Source: Paralichthys olivaceus (Eukaryota; Chordata; Actinopteri; Pleuronectiformes; Paralichthyidae). Taken from it: a DNA stretch of 64,000 bases. A program made the position numbers and the translations under genes. Position 1 is the stretch's first letter. Every line of letters starts with the position of its first letter. Below the pieces are notes generated by a model. The model did no database searches. It had not been told where the DNA came from and saw only the letters and a program-made list of their open reading frames with translations. Shown here one piece after another: positions 12,601 through 22,747 of this stretch. The stretch spans positions 8,849,001 to 8,913,000 of the forward strand of contig NC_091108.1 in assembly GCF_024713975.1 (NCBI RefSeq), in the 5' to 3' direction.

Positions 12601-13283
12601 AGGAGATCCATCATACCCTCTTTATGATGTGGTGAGCTGAGATATTCCTGGACTATTTAGCAGAATGTTTAATTGCCTGAAAATGACTAATGATTACTGT
12701 TTCTGTTGTTGCCTCCAACTCACTCTTCTGCAGGAGAAACGACATATCAGGAACACGCTGGTTTGTAATCTCAAGAAAGCACGTGCGGTTTTGAACAGCC
12801 TGCCCGGTTTCTGCTGCCAGCCAGTGGAGGGAGGACTATTTGTTTTCCCCAGACTTCATCTTCCACCTAAAGCCATTCAGAAAGCCAAGGTTACAATACT
12901 GTCTTACAGAATACACTGCAAAACCAGAGCAATTCATTAATCTGTCACATATCTGTGATCAAATGCGATGCATTTCAATAATTTAGGAAGTGGGAATGGA
13001 GCCAGATACTTTCTACTGCTCCATGCTCCTGGAGGAGGCTGGTGTGTTTGTCAGTCCGGGTTGTGAGTATGGACAAAAGGAAGGTACTCTCCACATCAGG
13101 TATAAAACTGCAGATTAAACAAGTGTTATAAACTGTTCAATAGTGTTGGAACATTTTACACCTTGTGCCTGTAACTCTTCTTCTTTCTGCAGAATTGTCC
13201 TCACGACGCCTCAGGACGTCATGGAGGAACTACTGAAACGTCTGACAAGCTTCCACACACAGTTCATGAAAGATTTTTCTTAA
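9627..13283 (+). CDS. gpt: Alanine aminotransferase (GPT/ALT), divergent paralog
   Basis: The family is PLP-dependent and interconverts alanine plus 2-oxoglutarate with pyruvate plus glutamate. Coding exons are 9627-9731, 9813-9902, 10007-10115, 10942-11075, 11200-11443, 11533-11612, 11716-11852, 12457-12631, 12734-12889, 12987-13099 and 13193-13283. They join in frame to 477 aa (human GPT 496). An in-frame stop (9609) lies 18 bp before the ATG, and no mitochondrial leader is obvious, so the product is probably cytosolic. Conserved residues are NPGNPSG (222-228), LADEVYQD (D253, Y256), the PLP lysine K295 in [11 protein letters not shown], and R448 near the C-terminus. Two motifs differ from known ALTs: the GASDA cofactor loop reads GSQWA (140-144), and PQYPLYSA is replaced around residues 168-176 by a CHCTTTLS-type sequence. 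The fold appears intact, but substrate preference may have changed. Exon donors 6 (GTGGAT) and 9 (GTTACA) are weak. Confidence 0.9.
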
Positions 13284-13325
13284 GTTGATAAACACTTTTC
13301 AGCAGTTAAGAAATTCCGTGTAGAG

Positions 13326-13331
13326 AATAAA
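13326..13331 (+). other. Polyadenylation signal for gpt
   Basis: AATAAA lies 43 bp after the gpt stop codon. A second one at about 13377 could serve as an alternative. Confidence 0.6.
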
Positions 13332-13368
13332 AAAATTCAATCATTTCCCTCATGTTGACATGTGAATA

Positions 13369-13374
13369 TTTATT
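13369..13374 (-). other. Polyadenylation signal for dhx30
   Basis: TTTATT on the plus strand reads AATAAA on the minus strand, 360 bp after the dhx30 stop codon. It lies just beyond the gpt signal, so the two convergent transcripts probably share or overlap their 3' ends. Confidence 0.5.
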
Positions 13375-13733
13375 ACAATAAATAAGATATTTAGTTCACA
13401 CAGTCATGTTAAATGACCTTCGGCCAGACACTCTGTCTTTACTCATTAGACAAAAATTCTACCTCTGCTTTTCAGAAAGCAAATAACTCACCATGAACAA
13501 TTAAGTCCAAAATCCATGCTCATGGATTCCTCCCACGTCAGTTCAAGTTTTATCATTTACCTCAAGAAGCAAACGACATTCCACAGTGTATTTTTTAAGA
13601 ACAGTTCAGCACATCAAGCACAAGCTCATGTTCCCATACATACTAACCAAAAACAAAAAAAAGATGCCATGATCCCGCCTCTGTACCAGTCAGAGGAGCC
13701 AATGCAAGTGTAAGTGTACAAAGTTCGTAGTCT

Positions 13734-16700
13734 TCAATCCACCTCACTGTCGCTGTTGTAACTCTGAGCAAAAGAGTTTGAGTTTGAGTCTGTATTGTTG
13801 AGCAGCCCGATGAGTAAGGATATGAGCTTTCCATCTTGAGAAGAGTTGGTGATTGCGTTGCTGGGATTGCTGAGATTTCGGTACAGCATGGTCTGAATGG
13901 AGGTGCGGAGCTCCCACAGCAGCTCCCACGTCTCGACTGACAACTCACAGTGCACCAGAGAGCGACCAGGAAATGACACCTCCACTTTGTCTCCGTTCAC
14001 TGGGACATAAGAGGAAAAAAAAATCTTATTTATGAAGGGGGATGATTTAAGACTGGAAATCTAGAAAACTGATTATATTTTGTATCGTCAGTGTTCAGGC
14101 GAAAATACTTTTAGAATGCACAGTCCAGAGATGAATTTAATTACACGACTTTCACATATTCATTCTTCAAGCTGACTAATAATGCTCAGGCTCTGTGGTC
14201 ATTGGCAGCAATTAGCCTCGATGGAAAAACCAACCAAACAATTCAGAGATTTGTCTGAGGGGTTAAGAAATGAAATGTGATGTTTCTTGCCAGAGACAAA
14301 GAATGACAAAAGACAAAAAACAAATGAGATTTACTCAAGTGCACAAGTTGATGAATTTACAGAAATGTCCTAATATCTTCATTGTGAGCTGAAAACGACT
14401 GATTGACTTAGGTAAAACAACATCTTCTTCACTGCAGACATAAGCTAACATCAACACAGTGTCAGGCTTAATAAACTGAAGTGAAACTGCATTTTGTCCA
14501 CAGTGACATGTCCTACCTGTCTCTGCGATATCACAGTCTGTGAGCAGCAGCAGTGCGAGTGGATGGACTACAGATGAGTCCCTGATGAAAACGGTCCCGC
14601 TGGACTTGACTGCATAGAAGAAGGTCAACCAGCGACTAGGGAACTCTTCTTTCCCTCTAAAATGTCAAAGGAACATACAGGAAGACATTTGATTTATATA
14701 CACATACTATTTAAGTCAACACCTGCTGTAGCTGAATTTTCAATCATGCTCAGACCTGTTGACTGAGGAGCGGTGGAGATGCACCGGTCCAGTCAAGGTG
14801 CGGAAAAACACACCGTTAGGACGAAAACGTCCTCCTTTGGTCACAACACCTTTCTTCACCTAAACAAAACAGCAGTCATGATGTAATTAACTGAGGCACA
14901 AGCAGGAACAATATCACAACATGAAGACACAAAAAGATGGAGCACAATTTAAGAAGATAAATATATTAGACTCCATTCTGAGAAGTTGCCACGTACCTGA
15001 ATGAGGTTGGGATAAAGTCCAGCCAGCAGCACAGCTTTCAGCATCTCATCCTTGTTGCTGTGTTCATTGTAGAAGGACATGCGATTCTGACATTCACTGG
15101 CATTAGAAACCAGCCCAGCCTCATGCAGGTTCTCACTGAACTGAGAGATGAGACCTATGACACAAGGGGAGGAATGATTTTGTGAAGCACGACTCATACT
15201 AGAACATTTGTGGTCCTTGTCCTGTCAATCTTATCTTGAAAACGGTTCTTCATACAAGCGATCCAAGTCCCATCTACTAACCGCTTTAACCCATTCACGA
15301 AGATGTGAGGTGTAGAATCTACAGTGATAAAATCTCTATATATGGATTAGTCTTGCTCCGTTTATGAACAAGATTAAGTCACAAAAAAGTTACCAAAGAT
15401 TAAAAAGAATAATGTGACACAGCTTCAAGTCTTTGCAGTTGGAAGCTAGTTTGGCTCAGCCAGGACCACACAGTCCCCTTATAAAACCACATTTAAATTT
15501 TGTTTGCATCAAATTGCACACACTCATTAATATCAGTACCCTTGACATGCCTGATTTCTTATTTAATTTTTTAGATCCATGAATTATTATCTTAGGAATT
15601 AACAAAATGTTGAAAGATGCTATGTGTATGTTAAAGAAAGTGACCCACTAAGCTTCACACTAACCGTTGATGAATCGCAGGCTGGCCCTGGACAGAGTGT
15701 AATCCTGCAGATAGTCTTCTCTTTCCTCTCTCGTGCCCTCCTGCTGAACTCTCTTCCAGCCCAACACAGCTCTACTGAACACCAAATAATCACTGTAGCT
15801 GGAGCCAGTCAGAGATTTTTTGGCCTGGACAAACAGAGCACAGATCATCATATCAATTATAAAACATATCCAAGAAGTCAAATCTGTTGCGTTTTAAAAA
15901 TGACATGATTAATAAACGTGGGTGTGTGGACAACTCACCTCGTTGACTAGTGCTCTGTTCTGCAGGCTGTTGTAGAAAGGGTCCCTGGTCAGACATGCCG
16001 CTATAGACAACATTGGCAGAGTACATCTGAACATGGCGCTCAGGACCAGCATCTTGCCCAGCCGAGGGTCACATGACATACAGGAGACACGCTCTCCCAA
16101 AGGTGTCAGGGTTTCCGTCTTGTCCAGAACTCCTGCCAAAATAAAAGCATTGACATCAATTTAATGCAGCAGTGAAATGCATGTAACCTGCAAATTAGAA
16201 AGACAGGATGGTGAAAATATCATCACATGATCCGGAGCAGCAGTTGCTGCGAGTCACTCACCTATGTCTTGTAAATTTCGGACAGCATCTCTCACAGCTT
16301 CTTGCTCTGGACTGTCCAAAACTTGGGATAAGAAATCTTCAGCCTCCAAACATAACAGAGAATCATTCAGTATGAGACAAATACATTATAGCAATAAATA
16401 AATATACAAAAGCCATTGTTCCACATCAGTACCTTGCAGTTAGGACTGTGAATTTTGGCCTGCACCACTAAACTCTCCAGCGGTGTGCGCAGGATCTCTG
16501 GGATTGGGAATGAAGTCATGGATTCCAGTTGCTCTCGTGGGAACAGGTGGTAGGACTGTCCTGGCTGACATCGCCCTGCTCGCCCTTTTCTTTGAGTGAC
16601 ATTAGAGCGGGATATCCAAACTGTGTCCAAACAGGAGACCTAAAAAAAACATTTCTCCGTTGTTATTTTTTCTACAGTTCCAGCAGAAAATATCACAAAT

Positions 16701-19700
16701 TGCAGATCTATACTTTTGCAAATGTAGAAACTGTTAAATGAAGATACTATAATACCAACCTTCGTCCGTGGGTCATAATTCTGTTCTTTGTGAGTTCCTG
16801 CATCCACCACATGGACAATGTCATCTATGGTGATGGAGGTCTCAGCAATATTGGTGGCGAGCACAATCTTCCTCTGGCCCATTTGGGGGTGCTGGAACAC
16901 AGCCTGCTGATCGGCCACTGACAAACTAGAGTGCACTAAAAGAAAAAAGGATAGAAATGATAAATGTTTTCTGTTCATAGGCAGAAATCCTCTTTTTACA
17001 CAGAGAAGACAAGTCTTTGTCCGTGTGCTTACATGGCAGGATCATCTGTGAGCCGCAGGAAAAGTGGTGCTTCTCCTCAAGTTTCTCCCTAACTGCATTG
17101 ATGTCCTGCCATCCAGGGAGGAAACACAGCACTGCACCTGAAGCATGATGGGAAAAGGGCTTTGAGAATCATAACCAAGGCCACCGTCTATAACAATGCT
17201 ATAAAGCTTATACAAGTTAAAAAGGCAGTAGCTTAATTACCTGGTTCTCCATGTCTGTCAATGTGTTCGATGACATCAGCTACTAAATCTATATCAGGCG
17301 CAACTTCATCTCTTCCTCCCTTAAAACATGATAACATACAAATTCATCTTACACAGGACACAAGAGAATCGTTTGCACCATAAAGCAGGAAAGTGGGATG
17401 AATGTGAAGGTAAAAAACAAAAATCCATTCAGAGTTGATGCTTACCTTCTTGTCTGTCTCCTTTCTCTCTCTGATTGGCAGTCCACGTCCCAACTGTCTC
17501 AGCACATCCTCCAGGTATGTGTCCCTCACAGGGTGCATGAACCCTGGCACCTTCACTATGGGACTGCCTCCGAAGTACTCGGCCAGCCTCTGGTTGTCCC
17601 CGGTAGCGCTCATGAGAACCACTCGTAGGTCGGGGTTCTCTTTCAGGCAGGAGCGCAGTAAGGCCAGCAGCAGGTCGGTGTTGACGTCTCTCTCATGGAC
17701 CTCATCCACCACCACATGGCTGATTCCCTTCAGGGACGGGTTCGACTGCAGCTTCCTCAGCAAGACGCCAACAGTGAGGAAGAGCAGCGCTCCTCCGCTC
17801 TGCTTAGGGGGTCGGCTCTCGAGTCTCACCTTTGTTCAAAGAGTATTAATTGCTTTGTTATTGTACACAGCTGTCACCACATTTATCCTCAAATATGAAT
17901 ATTCACAAGCACATAAAAAAATAATTTCATTTCAAGAGCAAAAAGATTATAACATTACCAATGCAGTCAAAATATAACCTTTTTATTTTAACATCTGCAT
18001 ATTACTTAGAGAATAATGAGGACCTTAGTTAATTTGCCCTGATAAATATTTTGTTTTGGACTGTATTAAAAACACAATTAAAAAAGGGTGAATTTGTATT
18101 GCATCTTATTCCAATTCTAAAACCAAAATAGCAGCTTTTTCAAAAGTAAATGTGAAATTCGAGCATTTTACCACAATCAAGGTTTTTTGGATATATAATA
18201 AATAAGTAGTTTTACTTTAATTGCATACAGGATGTAATGCAATAAAGTGTGAAATAAAATCCTCATCATTTAAAAATTGTCAAAAAATAAAAAATTGCCA
18301 ACCACAATTTTTGATTATCCATCCATCTCTTTATATCATCTAACTGACAATAATACATAAAGAAAACGCAGTGTAAACTTGTTTCTACCTGATATCCCAC
18401 ACAGGATTTTAAAGCTGGGCCCATCTCATGAGCAACACGATGAGCCACTGACACAGCGCTGATCCTACGAGGCTGGGTCACGAGGATGTTGCAGTTCGCA
18501 CCCTCCCCACCTCTCACACACTCCTCCAGCAAGAAACGGGGGATCCTTGTTGTTTTGCCACATCCTGTTTCACCAGCAATCACAACCACCCGAGAGGATC
18601 GCACCGCTGAGACCACACTCTGACGGTGGCTGTCAACCGGGAGCTCCACACTCAGTCCAGGGTTCACCTGCTCCCACTCCTCTTGTAGGTGGATGTTGAG
18701 CTGCTGAGCCTCATGCTCGGACAAAGGTTTGTACAGTCTGCCCGTGATGGCGTCTGTCACCAAGTCATCGTCGAAATCCTCCTGGTTTACTGTCTGGTCT
18801 CCTCTTGCCTCTTTTTCCTCCCATAGTTTCTGTACTTCTGTTGCCACTGGGTACTGTTGGAAAAAAAGAGACTCATGCTTTGGGGGAAAAATTAAATATT
18901 ACCTCATGGCCTATGACAGTGGTTCCTAACTTGGGGGTTGGGACCCTCAAAGAGATCCTAAATGAAATCTGAGGGTTCACAAGATAGCTCAAGTTTTGAG
19001 AAAATAAATTATATATTTCTGTTAAATAAAAAAAAAAAATCACTGTATTTTAATTTCCCCTTTTTGGAACCTTCCTGAAAAGATGATCATGCTTAATATA
19101 TTTTAACAATTAAATGTCTTTACGAGATCTACAACAAGATTAAGGGAAAAAAACCCCAGCCCAAGACCAAAGGTACATGTTCAAATTTTGGCCATGCAGT
19201 TCAAATACATATAAATGTGATTTAAAAAAAAGCTCCATCCATATTTCTCACCTGTTCAAGATACTCCCTCATGTTAACCTCCAGGTATTTGGGGATTTCC
19301 AGTGGGAGGGGTCGCCTGTCCCTCTCCCCAGCTTCCCTTACCATCTCATGGTTGTACTTGGCATGAGTCAGCGGATTGTTGTTTTTATCAATTAGCTGGA
19401 GCTCCTAAACCAGGTGACATAACACATGTGAGCACAAAGCTGACATGCAATGGGTAAAGTATTTCAGCAAAGTCGTTCCCACCTTCAGCTTCATGCACGC
19501 AAGAGCCGCAACTTTCTTCTCGGCAGTCACTCTGTTGTTCGCAGAGGCTGTGAACTTCATCTCCTCTGGCCATTTCAGGGTCAGTTCACACTTCTTCCAC
19601 TTCCCTCCTGTTGTTCTGAAATTCATCAGCTCCTGCAATAACAGATGACATATTGATTTACTATACATAGTGCAAGCTAAAAGTGACTAGTTTTCACTGT

Positions 19701-21025
19701 GGCAGGAACAATAGCTACGAACCCTGATTCTGTTAGACGATGTGGCCACCTGAATGACCCGGGCTAGGAGAACTTTAGGTTGAGGAAACAGGGAGAGAGC
19801 TTCATCCACGGAGGAGTCTTCTACAAAGGGCAGGTATTGTTTTTGTTCACCTGCTTTAGATTTAGACACATGGATGTTATCTGTCCAAGGTTCATCCTCA
19901 ATATCATAAAGGGATGAGCCTATCCCTCCTCTTGCTCTTCCCCGACCAGCCAGCTTCTTGGGGAGCTGATTGTTTGGTCCAATAACACCAATTTCCTGTG
20001 CACAAAAAGATGTAAATATAAAGGATATAAATATAAAGGGCCCATTCCAGGGTAAAGAAAATAATAATTTGTACAGTTAAGATGATCACACACTAGTGAA
20101 AACATCACTAGGATTAATTTATATTAAATGTTGCCCAAACATTCCCTTCACCCAAATCTTACACACTGGACCTTTCACAGCAAGTCTTACTTTGAGTTTG
20201 AGACAAGCAGCCGCTGCAGCATATCGCTCCGCATCAATCCTCTTGGAGGCAAAACCCTCCTCTTCGATCTTGTGGGGCCACAATAGTGTGACAGTCGCTT
20301 TCTACAGAAACAGAGACACGATACAAAACTTATAATCAAGCATGAGACATTATCACTCCCTCAACCTGGATCATCATGACTGATTCTCACCTTGACACCT
20401 TCTTGTTCAGTGTAGCTGTACTGGATGTGCCGAGACAGATCACTGGTTCCCAGTGACCGAGAGATGGTGTCACTCAAGAGGCTTTTCGGGTTTGGAAACT
20501 CCTTGAGGAGATCTGTGTTGAGGTGATCTGAACAAAAAGAACAAAAAGAAAGGTCAGACACGCAGCAAGGCCAACAACATACACTCAGGCAAACAGTGCC
20601 TGTGGAGAAGTGACGTCAGGATTTGTTTTGCAACCAAACTGAGAAATTCTGGTTTAATGTTCTGTGAATCTTTCTCCTTTCGAAGATGTTTGATTTAATG
20701 AGGTGTTTTACTGTTTGAGTGTCACAGCTGTGATAGCTGAGCTTTATTCACCGCTGCGTGTTTTCAGGATGGATGCCCTTGAGTGTTAGCACTGCAGAGG
20801 GCTGTCAAACACGTTAGCCGCTAGCTGACTTAGCTAACAGCCATTTCACTTACTTCCTTTAGTCTGGAAATACTCTGCACCGGGTTCCTCGAAGCTTCCG
20901 GATTTGGTCTTGTACCACCGCATGTCTCCGCTCCAGTTGGACGCTGTCGTGCCTCCTTTATAAACACATTTGGGGACTTTGCTCAGTCCTCTCAGCCGCA
21001 CGAGTAAAACACCGGGTAGCGCCAT
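13734..21025 (-). CDS. dhx30: DHX30, mitochondrial DEAH-family RNA helicase
   Basis: DHX30 is an ATP-dependent RNA helicase needed for mitochondrial ribosome assembly. Minus-strand coding exons are 21025-20854, 20527-20391, 20301-20191, 19995-19723, 19632-19483, 19404-19252, 18853-18389, 17829-17446, 17319-17241, 17137-17033, 16935-16760, 16639-16433, 16343-16262, 16132-15939, 15824-15665, 15154-14997, 14859-14756, 14656-14517 and 13999-13734. They join to 1171 aa (human 1194). Residues 1-45 are basic with few acids, like a mitochondrial leader. Two double-stranded-RNA-binding regions lie at about 58-140 and 200-281. Helicase motifs are GETGCGKT (426-433), DEVH (529-532; DHX30 has V where most have A), SAT (561-563) and QRKGRAGR (751-758). 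HA2/OB-type regions follow. LLKEFPNPK and ASLRFING match vertebrate DHX30 closely. Donors of exons 4, 11 and 15 (GTTCGT, GTTGGT, GTTAGT) are weak, but the reading frame supports them. Confidence 0.95.
18916..19170. mobile_element. hAT-like non-autonomous transposon remnant
   Basis: It begins with CAGTGGTTCCTAACTTGGGG, which is close to the CAGTGGTTCCCAACC terminal inverted repeat of hAT-type elements common in fish. AT-rich filler and a degraded right side follow. It sits in dhx30 intron 6, starting 63 bp from exon 7. There is no coding content. The right end is approximate. Confidence 0.5.
20034..20175. mobile_element. Truncated MITE copy inside dhx30 intron 3
   Basis: The segment shares the right half of the longer element at 28221-28536, including 'ggtaaagaaaa', 'gtgaaaacatcactagga' and the terminal 'acacactggaccttt'. 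It takes up about 142 of the 195 bases in this intron and ends about 15 bp from the exon 3 donor. The left half is missing. Confidence 0.75.
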
Positions 21026-21160
21026 TTTTAAACTACAACTTCTTCTTCTGCGGCGCTGACCGGAAGTAGACAGCAGTGCTCCCAGCGACACCGTCTGGCG
21101 AGGAGGGTAAAGCCTTCTCGCAACACTTGTATTGCGCGTGAAATCAAATGACGTCTCAAC
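21026..21160 (-). promoter_or_regulatory. Probable dhx30 promoter region
   Basis: Sequence directly upstream of the dhx30 start codon. A CRE-like TGACGTCT (21149-21156) lies about 125 bp before the ATG and differs from the consensus by one base. There is no TATA box, which fits a housekeeping promoter. Confidence 0.4.
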
Positions 21161-21307
21161 AAAATAAAAGTAAATAACACACTGGTAAATGAGTCATTGT
21201 TAAATAAATCAAGTGTATAATTTACACAACAATGATATTAGTTTTACAACATTGAATATTTCCTTGCTGACATGTTTTAATTCTTTGTGTTTCATTGGGT
21301 TACATAG

Positions 21308-22000
21308 GAATGATATGGGCCTGCCTGCCGCACCACGGTGCTGCTCTCGCCCACCACCAGCCGTGTCATGTCACAGGCTGGGGTCGTCTCCACTGTAAGA
21401 CCCGCTGCCAAGTCTGCTAACACCCAGCTTACGATGGGTGCAGTGCATTTTAATGGTCAGGGACAAGAAGAATGTTATCTAAATTCTCAGCTGTTACTAC
21501 AACAAGTGTGTGCAATTCCTCTGTAGCTGGAGGTCCACAGGCGACTGCACTACAGCAGGCCCTGCTTCCTGTGGTGGATCACAGCATCTGCAAACAAAAC
21601 AGCTGGTGGGGCGGCTCAGTGGAGACGATGGTGTGTGCAGGAGGAGAGAGCAAGTCAGCGTGTCATGTAAGGGCCAACAAGGCAGCGTTATGTTTTGTGT
21701 AACATATAATAACATTTGTTGCGATTCTTCACGCGTGGCCCATTGAACTGTCAAGGCAGGGAAGGCAGGTGGTACGTTGAAGGAGTGACTAGTTTTGTGG
21801 ACGGACGCTGATGTAATACTCCTCAGAGGCCCACAGTCTTTGCTCATGTGTCCTCGTTCATCCCCTGGATCAGTGAGGTGAGGGGAACCACATAAATATC
21901 ACTTTACATAGAGACATACACTAAGTATCGTGTAGGATCTTTGTGACATGCACATACTTAATGTTGTGTTGTTTCCTTGCAGACGATAGCGCAAAACTAA
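21308..22000 (+). pseudogene. Pancreatic elastase/chymotrypsin-like protease pseudogene (3' part)
   Basis: The 3' end of a secreted S1 serine-protease gene, probably of the elastase group. Relic exons are about 21308-21394 (ending HVTGWGRLH), 21527-21666 (containing [17 protein letters not shown] and MVCAGGE), about 21719-21877 and 21983-22000, which ends in a stop, with AATAAA at 22015-22020. Several breaks are visible. No upstream exons carry the signal peptide, catalytic His or Asp. The first exon lacks the stretch between the 'ND' start and 'ACLP'. The exon around the catalytic GDSGGP motif is disrupted, with a frameshift between 'DS' and 'GPLNCQ' near 21721-21745. A TGA at 21809-21811 replaces the codon before CN. 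The splice sites around the second relic exon and the terminal exon are still good. It cannot encode an active protease. Confidence 0.88.
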
Positions 22001-22747
22001 AGAAGTGACTGAACAATAAAATGTATAATTACATTTACATATTATATTTGTCTTGTACTGAATCAAAGGGGATATTACAGTTAAAACATAAGACATTTTA
22101 ATTAGTTTAAACAACAAATGGAATTTTAACAAAGACAGTAAATCGCAACATACACATATTTAACATATCTACAGAGTGAATCTATCACGGGGATACTAAG
22201 GCATATTTTGTAATCTTAGTGTGGTTATTATCTCTGACAAGTAGATTGTGTTTTTAGCTCTGTATGTTTGTTGGTATGCAAAATTACGCAAAAACTGCTG
22301 GACGGATAAACATGAAACGGTGGCATTTTTCAACACTTCCATTAATCTTTCAGAGAATTATTCATGGATCTTCATGGCATTTAATGAACTGCTATTTATA
22401 AGTGTGCGTAATTTGGTGCAGTTTGAATTTGAATTTTGAAAAGTTTTTTTTAAGGGGACAATTAGGCCTTGGCGAGTGAGTGCCATTATGGTTTGTTTGA
22501 TGAATTAAGGACTCTTGATTGTAAATGAAATTGTAAATGGTTTGTGTATTCTTTAGAATTCAAACTTATTTGAAACAAAGATTATATAAACATTTGAATT
22601 TGACAGAACATGTCAATTTAAACAGCTGTGATGTTAATTCTTCTTTTACCTTTGAAACTGAGCAGTTTATATGTATATCCATCATTAATGTCAAAACATT
22701 CTTTTCAATTAGCTGCGTTGGATTTAGATGATACATTATGTTTAAAC
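22001..22747. other. Spacer and wrnip1 3' UTR; contains repeat copy B
   Basis: AT-rich sequence between the elastase relic and the wrnip1 stop codon. It includes the relic's polyadenylation signal (22015-22020) and an interspersed repeat at about 22246-22495. The wrnip1 3' UTR must lie here on the minus strand, but I do not see a clear canonical signal for it. Confidence 0.5.
22246..22495. repeat. Degenerate interspersed repeat, copy B (fish family)
   Basis: It carries 'attacgcaaaaactgctgga', 'ttattcatggatcttcatgg', 'aatttggtgcag' and 'ggccttggcgagtgagtgcca'. These are the typical phrases of the family seen at 4690-4925 and 31005-31200. It lies downstream of wrnip1. Confidence 0.65.

Noticed and set aside
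21308-22000. A working trypsin-family protease gene
   Set aside because: The 5' exons are missing, the GDSGGP region is frameshifted and TGA interrupts the last large exon.
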